Below are positions 17,765 through 27,374 of a stretch of DNA of 64,000 nt, one piece after another; position 1 is the first letter of the stretch; the number at the start of each line of letters is the position of its first letter. The notes under the pieces are model-generated. The model saw nothing but the letters and a program-made list of their open reading frames with translations, did no database searches and had not been told where the DNA came from. The stretch lies in assembly GCF_030644385.1 (NCBI RefSeq), contig NZ_CP130060.1, positions 1,860,001 through 1,924,000 of the forward strand, in the 5' to 3' direction. Both the position numbers and the translations under genes were made by a program. The DNA comes from Stomatobaculum sp. F0698 (GTDB lineage: Bacteria; Bacillota; Clostridia; Lachnospirales; Lachnospiraceae).

Positions 17765-19252
17765 TTACTGCATCATACCCGATGCCTTCAGGGACTGCTC
17801 GAGCATATCGAGGTAGTTGCTCGGGATATCCGTCTGACGGAGCTGTCCCAGATAACCGCTCCAGTTAGCGCCCTTCATGAATGCCTCAAACGCCGCATCA
17901 TCCGAAACGTCGACAATGTCGCTCGGTGCGCTCGGCTCCTCGCCGCCCTCGCCGCGGGTGGTATCAATCGCAATCGTGACGTACGGCGTGTCGCCGCTCT
18001 TCAGGGCCACCGTGCCCTTGGTGCTCTTCGCGGTCTCCGCGAGATCGAAGTCGATTGCAAATGCGCTGAGATCCATCATCGAGCTGCTGCTCTCGCTCTC
18101 AAGGCGGACGCTACCCTTTGCGGTAAGCTCGCTCTTCTTGAGTGCCTCAAGATCAAGCTCGTCGAGCGTAAGAACCGCAACCTTCGAACCCTCCTGGGTG
18201 AAGGTGAACTCACCGCTCATCTTCTTGCCGTTGTTCTTGCCCTTGCCGTCCACGCGGAACAGCTCGTTTCCGTCCTCGGAGAAGGTGATCTCGGAAGCGA
18301 ACTCCTCGCCCTTGTTCGGTGCCTTCATCGTGAACACATAGTTCTCGCTGGCATTCGCGTTCTCAATGCGAAGCTCTCTTGCGATGACCTTGTCGCCCTC
18401 GCCGAGCCAGATGGTGGAAACGAGCTTGCCCTCAAGCTTCTGCTCCCCTTCCTTCTCGAGAGACTCCTTGAACTTCTCGTACGTTTCCTCATCGGTGCTT
18501 GCCTTGATGATATCCGCAAGATTCTGGTCGTTCTTTGCGGTCTCGACAATCTTCTTGCCGAGCTCGGTCAGCTGCTCGCCGTCGAAAGTAACCTCAAGCT
18601 TGGTTGCGTTGACGGTGTAATCGCCGACCGTCACATCTTCCTTGGACTCCTTGACATCCTTCGCAGCGTCCGTGATGATCTTCGTATAGTTGGTCACGAG
18701 CTCGTCGAGCTTCTTGCCCTCCGGGAGTTTCTTATACTCGCTCATCATCTCGCCGAAGCTTGCGCTGTCGCCGAGCACGCTGCCCGGGATGTGCATGTAC
18801 TTATCCGCGAGTTCCGGAATCTGCAGGTAGAGATCGTTGTCGGACATGACAAGGTTCATCGTGCCGAGTGCCTTGTCGTTCAGGCTGAGCGCAATGCTCT
18901 CCTCAAGCGCCGACTTGCCGATCTTTGCGCTCATCTTCATGCCGAGGGTCTTGATCCAGGAGAGGTCCGTGCCGCCCATCAACGCGCTGAGCGTGCTCTT
19001 GCCGCCGTCCTCCAGGGTAATCACGATATCACCGCTGCCGCTCTGGACCTTATCGCTCGCAAGCTTATCTCTCGTGGTCTCGTAAGCACCCGTGAACTGC
19101 GTGGTGAACTCCTTGACCTGCTTCTGCTCAGCCTCTTTGTAGCGCTGATCCGGAGAACTTGCCTTCTTTCCGCAACCGGTTGCCAGTGCCATTGCCGCAA
19201 CGACAGATGCCGCGCCGACCGCAGCTCTCTTCCATCTTCCAAACAATCTCAT
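17765..19252 (-). CDS. Large lipoprotein heading the ABC-2 operon
   Basis: 495 residues. Signal peptide with a basic start (MRLFGRWKR), hydrophobic core and lipobox ATGC, Cys27 predicted to be lipidated. The mature part is acidic and beta-rich, with many Lys, Glu, Ser and Thr, reminiscent of clostridial LolA/LppX-like lipid-binding folds, although I cannot assign the family. It is first in a four-gene operon with ATPase and two permeases, 3 nt apart, so it probably works with that exporter at the outer face of the membrane. Confidence 0.88.
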   Translation of the reverse strand: MRLFGRWKRAAVGAASVVAAMALATGCGKKASSPDQRYKEAEQKQVKEFTTQFTGAYETTRDKLASDKVQSGSGDIVITLEDGGKSTLSALMGGTDLSWIKTLGMKMSAKIGKSALEESIALSLNDKALGTMNLVMSDNDLYLQIPELADKYMHIPGSVLGDSASFGEMMSEYKKLPEGKKLDELVTNYTKIITDAAKDVKESKEDVTVGDYTVNATKLEVTFDGEQLTELGKKIVETAKNDQNLADIIKASTDEETYEKFKESLEKEGEQKLEGKLVSTIWLGEGDKVIARELRIENANASENYVFTMKAPNKGEEFASEITFSEDGNELFRVDGKGKNNGKKMSGEFTFTQEGSKVAVLTLDELDLEALKKSELTAKGSVRLESESSSSMMDLSAFAIDFDLAETAKSTKGTVALKSGDTPYVTIAIDTTRGEGGEEPSAPSDIVDVSDDAAFEAFMKGANWSGYLGQLRQTDIPSNYLDMLEQSLKASGMMQ

Positions 19253-19269
19253 TGGTTTCCTCCCTTTCC

Positions 19270-19285
19270 GCCTAAGCTTTTAGGC
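19270..19285 (-). repeat. Hairpin in the lipoprotein mRNA leader
   Basis: GCCTAA-AAGC-TTAGGC directly after the expected transcription start, ending just before the AAGGGAGG ribosome site. It could stabilise the 5' end of the mRNA or limit ribosome access. Confidence 0.4.
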
Positions 19286-19294
19286 CGTTCCGTT

Positions 19295-19303
19295 AGTATA
19301 ACA
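19295..19303 (-). promoter_or_regulatory. Extended -10 promoter of the lipoprotein operon
   Basis: TGTTATACT on the minus strand, an extended -10 (TGnTATACT). A -35 box is poor, as is usual for this promoter type. Confidence 0.5.
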
Positions 19304-19371
19304 TATTTTCTTTATTCACGGAATGTTCACAAAGCATATTTTGATTTCTTTTCGTTTTTCGTAAGATATCT

Positions 19372-22300
19372 TCAGGAAAAGTCTGACGCAAGCGCTTCCC
19401 AGACCGCATCCATGCCGTTGTGCGCACGAATATAGGCCGAAGCGCGCTCGGACATCCCTTCCAGGACCTTGCGGTCGCGGTATAAGCGGAGCGCCGCCGC
19501 CGCAAAGCGGGGCGCGCTGTCCTCGATCTCCATGACCGTCTCCGCAGCCGGAATGCCCTCCGCACCGATCGAGGTCGTGAGCACCGGCGCGCCGTAATAG
19601 AGCGCCTCAATGACCTTGCCCTTCACGCCCGCACCGTAGCGGAGCGGCACCACGACCAGACGGCAGTTCTCATAGAGTTCCCGCAGCCGTTCGTCCGAGA
19701 CAAAGCCCAGGATGTGAATACCGTTCTCGGGGTTGTGAAGGGCTTTCAGTTCTTCCGGCACCTTGGAGCCCGCGACATAGAAATTGACCGGCTCTTCCGC
19801 GCGTATCTCGGGGAATACCTCTTTCAGGAACCAGAGCACCGCATCCAGATTCGGCGGGTGGGCAAAACCGCCCACAAAGAGCAGTCCCTCTCTCTTCTCA
19901 TAGCCGAAATCGCTTAGCTCCGGGAAGCTGTCCCAGACATAAGCGGTCAGGGGCTTCACACGTATGGTGCTGTCGATTGCATGTATCGCCCTGCACTCCT
20001 CCTCCGAGGGGTAGAAACTGAGCGCCGCCTTCCGGAGCAGCGTAAGCTCCACACCCTTCCAGTAGGCCGAGGCCTCCCGGTGCGCCTCCTCTCCCGTCAG
20101 CTCGTACTCGCGCCGCTCGCGGAGGAAGTGGAGATCGTGTCCGTAGTAGAGGACGCGGATAGACGTTCTCTCCTGAATAAAGTCAATGTACTTGCTCGCA
20201 ATGTGCGGGCGGTTCAGGTAGACAAAGTCGATATCCGAAGCGTGCTTCTCAATCCAATCCCAGATTCCCTTCTGCATGGCCTCGCCGTAGAGCACCTCAA
20301 TGCCGAGCTGGGTCAGCGCCGTGGTGTAGGGTTCCTCCGCTGCGAAGTTGTCGCCGAGGAATTTGACCTGATAGCCCTGCTTCACAAACATCTTTAAGTA
20401 CTGCCAGGTCGTGCGGCTGCCCGCGTCCTTGTCAAAGGTCGGTACATAGTGATCCACCACAAGGATAATCTTTTTGCCCTTGCTCCGCTCGCGCGCCCGG
20501 AAGGGATCCGGGTTGCCGTTGTTCTCAAACTGCTCGGCAAGTTCCTTCTTCCACTTTTCCTTTAACTTCTCGGTGTTCTCGATCTGGTAGCGCTTTAAGC
20601 CCGTGCCCTGCACATCCGTGCCGTTCGAGATGCCCTCGAAGTGGATGACCACCGACTTCGGCTGGTAGACCACGCGGTAGCCGTGGGCGCGCACCTCAAA
20701 GGCGAGATCCGAGTCCTCGCAGTAAGCGGGCGCATAGCGCGTGTCAAAGCCGCCGATTTCCTTCCAGAGCGCGTGGCGAATCAAAATCGCCGCGCCGGAC
20801 ATATAGTCGACATCCTTCACGTAGTTAAACTCCGGCAGTGTCGGGTCCTGCAGTCTGCCGTAGTTCCAGCCGGAGGCATCGCTCCAAATAATGCCGCCCG
20901 CCTCCTGAAGCCGTCCGTCCGGGTAGACCAGTTTGGATCCCGTCATGCCGATGCTCAGGTCTTCGTCCATCAGTTTTAAAAGCCAAGTAAGCCATCCCTC
21001 GGTCACCTTGGTATCGTTGTTCAGGAAAAAGAGGAATTCGCCGCGCGCCTTTAAGGCTGCCTGGTTACAGTTCTTTAAAAAGCCCTGGTTGGTCTCGTTT
21101 CTCGCAATCACCAGTCCCTCCGCAAAATCCGAGAGGCGCTTGGTCGCATCGCTCGAGACATCATCCGCGATGATCACCTCATAGGGGATGTCCTTCGTGT
21201 GCTCGAGAAGAGAAACCAGGCAGGCATAGGTGTACTCAATCTGGTTATAACAGGGGATGATAATCGAGACCCGCGGCGACTCAAACTGCGGGAAACGCAG
21301 CTTCCCGTGCTCTCGATAAATATCGCCGATTGCGAACTCGCCGTCTGCCAGATTCTTGCCCTCCGGCGTGTGCATGAGTTTCCAATGTTGCAGCGGATGC
21401 CGCACCGCATTCAGGCGGAATAAAAGGTGCTTTCTCTCCCTGGAGCCCTTCGGGTACTTTGCGTTAAAGATTGCGCTCGCCTTTCGACGAAGGCGGGAGT
21501 AGAGCGTCTGGTGGCGACTCAGATACTGTAAGGTTTCCGCGAGCTGTCCGTTCTCCGCGCGGAGATCCCGTATCATGGTCTCCAGATTTACGACGTGATT
21601 GTCCGTCAGGCGCTTCACCTCGGTGATTTTCTTAATCTCCGCATCCCGAATGCGAATCTCCTCCCAGGAGGCCGCGAGCTGCTCCCTGGTCTCCTCGAGG
21701 GTGCGCTCGGTCCGCGCGATGATCTCTGCGTTCTGCTGGGAGACAATGAAGCGGTCCAAGAAGCGCGCCTGTTCCTCGCCGGCCACGCTGCGCTGGAAGG
21801 CCGCCTCCTCTGCGGCAAAGCCTGCCGCCTCTTTTGCCGAAATGCCGAAGCGCAGCAAAAAGGCCTCTTCCGTGCCGAGCCCGAGGCTCTCGCGCTGCTG
21901 CTCGTAAAAGCTTCGAAGCGCGCGGTAGCGCACATAGCTCTTGTTGAGCGGCGTCGCCGAGACCCACTCGCAGTCGATACCTGTGAGCGGAACCTTGTTG
22001 ATGCCGAGCGCTTCCGCGCCCTCCGGCACAAGGAAGTTGTCGAAAATCGCATCGATGTTATGCACCTCGCCGCCGCCAATGATACGCTGCAGCGCGCGCT
22101 CCAGCGTGTCCTCAAGAGGCTGTCCCTGCGAAAGCTCGCGACAGATGACGCTCGTAAAGCTCTCGCCGAGCACATAGGGGAAGCAGGCGCTTGTAAGGCC
22201 GTCCGCGGTCGCTATCTCCGCATCCGCGTATTGCAAGCCCCTGTCCTCGCTCCGCAGTAACGCGAGGCGCTCCGCAAAGGCCGAGATGTGTGCATTGCCC

Positions 22301-22494
22301 TCGGGGAGAGCGCGCGCTTTTCGACCCGCCGCGTGCCGTCCGCCGCCTCCCAAATAATCGTGACCAGGCGGTACGCTGCCGTCCGGTTTCGGTTGTACTT
22401 CACAAAAACAGGGCGCTCCGCCGCCGTCTCGCCGCCCTTGGTCCAGCAGGCGAGGAAGGAGTCCGCAAAGCGCGGGTAGAGCCCGTCTCGGCAC
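19372..22494 (-). CDS. GT2-GT4 glycosyltransferase, downstream half of a frameshifted fusion
   Basis: This frame is open from 22494, but the part that reads like protein begins near 22316, where it continues the methyltransferase frame upstream. Order along the presumed whole protein (about 1278 residues): methyltransferase, a linker with an odd kinase-like look, coiled coil (about 490-560), a GT2 domain from VSIIIPCYNQ (about 646) with FFLNNDT as DxD, and a GT4-type domain from IILVVDHYVP (about 911) with the sugar-nucleotide site near SIGAEGIP. Such long multi-domain enzymes next to Wzm/Wzt build or cap exported polysaccharide. Downstream of wzt, it is the last gene of the locus. If the frameshift is real, this half may lack a proper start. 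Confidence 0.8.
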   Translation of the reverse strand: MPRRALPALCGLLPRLLDQGRRDGGGAPCFCEVQPKPDGSVPPGHDYLGGGGRHAAGRKARALPEGNAHISAFAERLALLRSEDRGLQYADAEIATADGLTSACFPYVLGESFTSVICRELSQGQPLEDTLERALQRIIGGGEVHNIDAIFDNFLVPEGAEALGINKVPLTGIDCEWVSATPLNKSYVRYRALRSFYEQQRESLGLGTEEAFLLRFGISAKEAAGFAAEEAAFQRSVAGEEQARFLDRFIVSQQNAEIIARTERTLEETREQLAASWEEIRIRDAEIKKITEVKRLTDNHVVNLETMIRDLRAENGQLAETLQYLSRHQTLYSRLRRKASAIFNAKYPKGSRERKHLLFRLNAVRHPLQHWKLMHTPEGKNLADGEFAIGDIYREHGKLRFPQFESPRVSIIIPCYNQIEYTYACLVSLLEHTKDIPYEVIIADDVSSDATKRLSDFAEGLVIARNETNQGFLKNCNQAALKARGEFLFFLNNDTKVTEGWLTWLLKLMDEDLSIGMTGSKLVYPDGRLQEAGGIIWSDASGWNYGRLQDPTLPEFNYVKDVDYMSGAAILIRHALWKEIGGFDTRYAPAYCEDSDLAFEVRAHGYRVVYQPKSVVIHFEGISNGTDVQGTGLKRYQIENTEKLKEKWKKELAEQFENNGNPDPFRARERSKGKKIILVVDHYVPTFDKDAGSRTTWQYLKMFVKQGYQVKFLGDNFAAEEPYTTALTQLGIEVLYGEAMQKGIWDWIEKHASDIDFVYLNRPHIASKYIDFIQERTSIRVLYYGHDLHFLRERREYELTGEEAHREASAYWKGVELTLLRKAALSFYPSEEECRAIHAIDSTIRVKPLTAYVWDSFPELSDFGYEKREGLLFVGGFAHPPNLDAVLWFLKEVFPEIRAEEPVNFYVAGSKVPEELKALHNPENGIHILGFVSDERLRELYENCRLVVVPLRYGAGVKGKVIEALYYGAPVLTTSIGAEGIPAAETVMEIEDSAPRFAAAALRLYRDRKVLEGMSERASAYIRAHNGMDAVWEALASDFS

Positions 22495-23210
22495 ACCTCG
22501 TTGTACTTTGCGCCCACATTGATCGCGACATAAGTCGGAAACCCGTAGGCCGGAATCACGCGGGACAGCTCGCCGACTTCCGGGAGACGCCGCTCCGAGT
22601 ATATGGTATCCGCCAGGTTTTTGAGCGGCTCCGGGAAGTAGAAGAATCCGCTTCCCCCCTCCGCTTCCGTGAGCGCCGAGAGTTTCTCAAAACTCAGCGC
22701 GTTCTCGCCGAGTTTTTGTCCCGCAAAGGCGCGGACACCGTAGGCATTTTCCGCGGCAATCAAAAGGGTGCCGCCCGGGCTGAGAAGTTCCCGTGCCGCA
22801 ACGAGCGCTGCCTCGCCATCGCTTCCGAGGGTCCCGTCAAAGAGGATATAGTCAAACCGCCCGGAGAGCGCCGTGCTCTGATCGCCGAGTTTTCCTACCA
22901 AAGTCTCAAATTCTCCCGGGAGCTTTAAGCTTTCTTTTCGCGCCCGCAGAAGGGCAAGCGCCGACATGTCCGTATCAACTGCCGTGACCGCGAGTCCCTT
23001 TCGGAGCAGAAGTGCCAAAAGACCGCCGTCCCCGGCACCGGCAAGCAGAAGTTTCGCGCCCGCGCGGAAGGGGTACCAGTCAAGCAGGCTCTCGCGGCGA
23101 TCGGAAAAGAGCTCTAAGGTTTCAAGCTCCGGATTTTCGTCGAGCATGCGCGCCGTATCGTTCCCGTAGCGCTCGAGCAATTCCTTGGCTTTTTCAATTC
23201 TCTCGCTCAT
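22212..23210 (-). CDS. Methyltransferase half of the frameshifted glycan enzyme
   Basis: ATG at 23210 overlaps the wzt stop as ATGA, with GGAGGAG upstream. Residues 50-170 form a class I SAM methyltransferase: a glycine-rich loop (LLLAGAGDGGLLA), an acidic residue at the end of strand 2 (AVDTD) and FDYILFDGTLG. After VEKRAL (near residue 300) the frame loses protein character and ends in Arg/Ser-rich sequence at 22212, whereas the other frame picks up PEGNAHISAFAERL without a break. So the natural product is probably a single protein with the downstream GT domains, and this annotated end is an artefact of the slip. Confidence 0.8.
   Translation of the reverse strand: MSERIEKAKELLERYGNDTARMLDENPELETLELFSDRRESLLDWYPFRAGAKLLLAGAGDGGLLALLLRKGLAVTAVDTDMSALALLRARKESLKLPGEFETLVGKLGDQSTALSGRFDYILFDGTLGSDGEAALVAARELLSPGGTLLIAAENAYGVRAFAGQKLGENALSFEKLSALTEAEGGSGFFYFPEPLKNLADTIYSERRLPEVGELSRVIPAYGFPTYVAINVGAKYNEVCRDGLYPRFADSFLACWTKGGETAAERPVFVKYNRNRTAAYRLVTIIWEAADGTRRVEKRALSPRAMHTSRPLRSASRYCGARTGACNTRMRR
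22310..22317 (-). repeat. GCGCGCGC tract at the frameshift
   Basis: Four GC units on the minus strand, after AAAA. Removing one unit joins the two frames as VEKRAL-PEGNAH with no stop. See the two coding entries around it. Confidence 0.7.
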
Positions 23211-24511
23211 GCCTTCTCCTCCCTCACGGCCTCAACCTCCGAGCCCATGTCGTAAAAGCCCACGGTGTTCTTGTTCGAGATGACCGTTAAGCTCAGCACG
23301 TTATAGAGGCGGTGGTACACCACGTGCTCGCCGTTCTCATAGCCGGTGCAACTCATGGAGAGCAGATATTCGCCTCCCTGCAGATTCATCTTCTGCCGGA
23401 ACGAAACCGTGTAGACATCGCCGTCCTTGACGGGCTTAATCTCCGTGCCCTCAAAGAGGGTGTTGGTTCCCGTGATATCCGTCCCCTTCTTATCCCGCAG
23501 GGTGTAGGTGAAAATCGGATTTTCGATCGGCGCGTGGAAGCGAACGCGCTCCCGTATCGTGAACATCTCCCCCTTTAAGAGGAGGTTCGTCACATTGCCG
23601 CGCGCGTCAAGGGTTCCGAAGTCCTCAAAGCTCGCTCTGCCGTCGCCGTACTCCTGCACTTCGGGATTCAGGTTCATGCGGTCTTTCATGCGCTTATCGG
23701 AGACCGTCGCTTCGACCGGTAAGCCGAGCGCCTCCTTCTTCTCTTCAATCAGTGCCTCGGCAAGTTCATCGGTCTGGTTTGCCAATATCTTCTTATAGAG
23801 GTCCACCATCTTGCCGGCCTCGCCCTGTGCCACAAAATGACCGCGATTTAAGAGCACTACCTTGTCGCAATATTTGATGATGCTGCCCATGTCGTGGCTC
23901 ACCATGAGTATGGTCGTGCCGTTCTTCATCATCTCCTCCATACGGCGGTAGCACTTCGCCTGGAAGAAGACATCGCCGACCGAGAGCGCCTCGTCGACAA
24001 TTAAGATCTCCGGGTCCACATTGATGGCGAGCGCAAAGGCGAGGCGCACGAACATACCGGAAGAATAGGTCTTGACCGGCTGGTTCACAAAGTCCCCGAT
24101 GTCCGCAAAGCGGAGAATGTCATCCATTCTCCGCTCCATCTCCTGCCGCGAGAAGCCCATCATGGTACCGTTCATATAGATGTTCTCGAGGCCGGTGTAT
24201 TCGCTGTTAAAGCCCGCGCCGAGCTCCAGGAGCGCCGAAATATTGCCGGAGACTTCCGCCGTCCCCGTGGTCGGACTCAGCACGCCGGTGATGATTTTCA
24301 GTATGGTCGACTTCCCCGATCCGTTCGTCCCGATGATACCGACCGTCTCTCCCTTCTTCACATCAAAGGAGATGTCCGAGAGTGCAAAGAAGTCACGATG
24401 ATAGGACTTGTGGGTCAGGCTCACGGCCTCTTTCAGGCGGTCTATCGGTTTGTCGTAGAGCTTATAAATTTTACTGACTCCCTGCACCGAGATTGCCAGA
24501 TTTTTATCCAT
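23207..24511 (-). CDS. Polysaccharide ABC exporter ATPase (Wzt/TagH type)
   Basis: 434 residues. The N-terminal ATPase domain has Walker A GTNGSGKST, signature YSSGM, Walker B ILIVDEALSVGD and switch SHD, the Wzt/TagH variant. The C-terminal 170 residues form the beta-sandwich domain that in Wzt proteins recognises the end of the finished polymer. With the permease just upstream it exports a lipid-linked glycan or teichoic acid across the membrane. The downstream methyltransferase fits the known logic in which a methylated chain end is the export signal; here that is inference. Confidence 0.92.
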   Translation of the reverse strand: MDKNLAISVQGVSKIYKLYDKPIDRLKEAVSLTHKSYHRDFFALSDISFDVKKGETVGIIGTNGSGKSTILKIITGVLSPTTGTAEVSGNISALLELGAGFNSEYTGLENIYMNGTMMGFSRQEMERRMDDILRFADIGDFVNQPVKTYSSGMFVRLAFALAINVDPEILIVDEALSVGDVFFQAKCYRRMEEMMKNGTTILMVSHDMGSIIKYCDKVVLLNRGHFVAQGEAGKMVDLYKKILANQTDELAEALIEEKKEALGLPVEATVSDKRMKDRMNLNPEVQEYGDGRASFEDFGTLDARGNVTNLLLKGEMFTIRERVRFHAPIENPIFTYTLRDKKGTDITGTNTLFEGTEIKPVKDGDVYTVSFRQKMNLQGGEYLLSMSCTGYENGEHVVYHRLYNVLSLTVISNKNTVGFYDMGSEVEAVREEKA

Positions 24512-24530
24512 GAATCAGTCTCCTCTTTTC

Positions 24531-25334
24531 TCACAGCACATCGGAAAAATGCGGGCGCAGCTTGCGGAACAGGCGAAGCCCGAGCGCAAGCAGGGCAAGT
24601 GTCACCGCCCAGAAATAAAGGCTCTGCATGGGCCGCTCAAAGAACCAGTTCCCGGCTATCATGCTGTCCCGGTAACCGCTCACAATGTAGTGAATGGGAT
24701 TTAATTTCAGTATCGGCATAAGCTTTTCCGGGAAGTTCGGGAACATCTCGGGCGCCCACATGATGGGAACCAGCCACATGCCGAACTGGAGACAAATACT
24801 CACAATCTGCGACATGTCCCGGAAAAAGACCTGCACCGCCGATGTGACCAGCGTGAGCGCGAGAATCAAGACCGAGAGCGCCGCACTGTAGTAAATGAGC
24901 TGCAGCCAGGTGATGAGCGGCAGTCTCCCGTAGCAGAAGAACATCGCAATCATAATCATGACAAAGATTGCGTGCACCAGAAGGCAGGACACGAGCTTGA
25001 TGACCGGCAACACCTCTACGTTAAACACCACCTTCTTAACCAGATAGTGGTACTCCTGCAGACAGTTGGTGCCGGCATTCATTGCCTCCTGGAAAAAGAA
25101 CCAGGGGACGATGCCGGGGACCAGCCAGAGCACATAGGGCACGCCGGGAATCGGCGGCACCGACTTAAAGCCGAGCTGAAAGATCATGAAGTAAATGAGT
25201 ACGGTCACAATCGGTTGGACAAACATCCAGATAATGCCGAAGTAGGAGCCCACAAAGCGCTTTCGAAAATCCGCCTTGGCGAGCTCAAAGATGAGCTTTC
25301 GGTTCCCGAAGAGCTCACGCACAAGTTCCGTCAT
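24531..25334 (-). CDS. Polysaccharide ABC exporter permease (Wzm/TagG type)
   Basis: 267 residues with six membrane helices and the ABC-2 polysaccharide export signature: FVGSYFGIIWMFVQPIV near the N-terminus and LNPIHYIVSGYRD near the C-terminus. It forms the membrane channel for the Wzt-type ATPase encoded 19 nt downstream. It follows the DUF2142 gene with an 10-nt gap, so it belongs to the same operon. Confidence 0.93.
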   Translation of the reverse strand: MTELVRELFGNRKLIFELAKADFRKRFVGSYFGIIWMFVQPIVTVLIYFMIFQLGFKSVPPIPGVPYVLWLVPGIVPWFFFQEAMNAGTNCLQEYHYLVKKVVFNVEVLPVIKLVSCLLVHAIFVMIMIAMFFCYGRLPLITWLQLIYYSAALSVLILALTLVTSAVQVFFRDMSQIVSICLQFGMWLVPIMWAPEMFPNFPEKLMPILKLNPIHYIVSGYRDSMIAGNWFFERPMQSLYFWAVTLALLALGLRLFRKLRPHFSDVL

Positions 25335-25344
25335 AACAATCTCC

Positions 25345-27318
25345 TCAAACTCTCAGCACGGCAAGCGCAAAAATGCGGATTCCCACGCAGAGATTCAATA
25401 TCACGAAGCCGTAGGGCACAAGGCGCTTAAACGGCAGGCCGCTCTGCAAAGCCTTGCTCTGCAGCCCGAAGAGAAAGAGCGGCAGGAGGGGCAGGAAGTA
25501 TCTGCCCTGCACCCCTTCAATCCAGAGCGCATCGCGGGACGTCCAGGCGAGCAGCATCGCAAAGAGAATCCCGAAGAAACTGATGCATCCAATCAGGAGC
25601 GCATAGAAACGCGCAAAGCGGCCCGGCTCTCTGACTTCCATGTAGTGCGGCCCGAACTTCTCCTCGTCGGCAAGCGCTTCTTGCGATGCTTCCTCTTCCC
25701 GCGTTTCGCGCAGCGTTTCCGCCGCCTCTGCGATATGTTCCGTCGTCGCAGCGGTCAGCACTTCGCCCGCCGTCTCCTGTTCGGACAAGGCCGAAAGCGC
25801 AGCTTCCGTGTTCACCTCACCCTCCGGTTCCGCAGGCGTCGCGGCCGTCGGCACTTCGCCGGTCGTCGCCGTATCCGCTTCTGTCGCGACCGCGGCCGCC
25901 TCGACTTCTTCCGCCTCGTCATCGTCCTGCCAAGCGGCTTTGCTGCCCGGCACCAATACATAGTTTTTTTCACCCGTGCTGTCCGCAACGGTCAGCGCGA
26001 CCAGACCGAGCGCAAAGAATAGGGTCTGCAGACCGGACGCCCCGAGCAGCGGATCCAGATTGCCGAGTTTCATTCCTATCATCTCCGCGCCCCAATTCAA
26101 CAAGCGCGCCGAGAAACTGTTCACCAGCATGCGAAGGGTAAAGAAGGGATGCGAGAAGAGCTCCGAAGCCGTAAAGCCTGCGTGGCTCATATCGGCGCTC
26201 ACATTGCCCGCCTGCTCCGCCGCTGCCGGGAAGAAATAAGCCTCCAACACATTCGCATTGACCGCGAGTACCGCCGCGATCAGCGAGAGCAGAAGAATCA
26301 GGATGCAGAGCAGCTTTTTGCCAAAGCCGCCGAAAACGCGCGCCGGAATGAGCAGCGCGAGCAGAATAACAGGCGCATAGACCAGCTTGCAGGGGCCGAA
26401 GAGCGCCGCGAGTGCGCAGAGTGCGATGAGTTCCCGCGCGCGTATTTCTTCCGTCCCGTAAGCGAGCTTAAAGACCAGCGCCGTAAAGAGAAATACCGTT
26501 CCGATTAAGCCCGCATCGTAGGAGAGCGAAGCCGCGAGGTGTAGGCTCATCGGCAATAAGCCCGCCGCCGCAAACCACGACTTTCCGATCGGCGTGGTTC
26601 GCACCGCGAGTGCGGTCAGCGCGACATAGCAGCAGAGGTTCAGGAACTTTCCGAGGAAGAGCAGTCCCACGGCGCCGAGTCCTAGCACACGCGCGATCGA
26701 GAATCCTATGGCCTGCGGCAGGTAGAAAACAGGCGTGGTCTTCACATCCGGAATCGGCGAAGCGACCGGCTTGGTCGAAAACGCATAGCGCTTCTCCCAG
26801 TCCTTCACCGCGCGGTAGGTGGTCTGCTTCACCGGATTGCCGAGCACTTCCGGAATTTCTTCCGTATCGTCCGGAATTTCCGGCGTCTTCACCCCGTTCA
26901 TATCCTCCAGCGGATAATCGCTCGCGCGCACCGCCGTGAGACCCGCGGGACGAATGAGCGGATCTTCAAAGAGCATGGTCGAAGAAATGCGATAAGCCGT
27001 GCTGTAGTGACTCAGCTCATCCGGCGCCGAAAGCCCCGGCATCACCGCGAGATAGAGCACGCCGAGCACCATCGCGGAAAAGGCATACGCGCGATACATG
27101 CGATTGCTCTTCCGACTCCAGAGCAGCGCCGCAAAGAGCGCCGTAATCACAGAGGCCGGAAACAGGAGCTCATAGAGCACAAAGAGCAGGTTGTCCTTAA
27201 AGTGGGCCGCCGCATCCAGCGCGGCAATGGCACCGTAGAGCCCAGATAGCAGCACAAATACAAGGCCGAGCAGAAAGAACGGCCATGTGCGCACCGCTTG
27301 TTTGTTGTTCTGTTCCAT
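25345..27318 (-). CDS. DUF2142-family membrane protein with acidic insert
   Basis: 657 residues. About twelve helices; the family motif PGLSAPDELSHYSTAYRI is present near residue 95. DUF2142 proteins are common in polysaccharide loci and are thought to be GT-C-like glycosyltransferases, but their reaction is not established. Unusual here: residues of about 450-550, between helices near the C-terminus, are a low-complexity stretch rich in Glu, Ala and Thr that looks disordered. The start at 27318 follows a GGGGGG ribosome site; the longer frame start has none. Confidence 0.82.
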   Translation of the reverse strand: MEQNNKQAVRTWPFFLLGLVFVLLSGLYGAIAALDAAAHFKDNLLFVLYELLFPASVITALFAALLWSRKSNRMYRAYAFSAMVLGVLYLAVMPGLSAPDELSHYSTAYRISSTMLFEDPLIRPAGLTAVRASDYPLEDMNGVKTPEIPDDTEEIPEVLGNPVKQTTYRAVKDWEKRYAFSTKPVASPIPDVKTTPVFYLPQAIGFSIARVLGLGAVGLLFLGKFLNLCCYVALTALAVRTTPIGKSWFAAAGLLPMSLHLAASLSYDAGLIGTVFLFTALVFKLAYGTEEIRARELIALCALAALFGPCKLVYAPVILLALLIPARVFGGFGKKLLCILILLLSLIAAVLAVNANVLEAYFFPAAAEQAGNVSADMSHAGFTASELFSHPFFTLRMLVNSFSARLLNWGAEMIGMKLGNLDPLLGASGLQTLFFALGLVALTVADSTGEKNYVLVPGSKAAWQDDDEAEEVEAAAVATEADTATTGEVPTAATPAEPEGEVNTEAALSALSEQETAGEVLTAATTEHIAEAAETLRETREEEASQEALADEEKFGPHYMEVREPGRFARFYALLIGCISFFGILFAMLLAWTSRDALWIEGVQGRYFLPLLPLFLFGLQSKALQSGLPFKRLVPYGFVILNLCVGIRIFALAVLRV

Positions 27319-27374
27319 GATTCCCCCCATTCTTTTTGATAAAGCGTTTATGAGAGCGCCGCGGTTTGAGGCGC

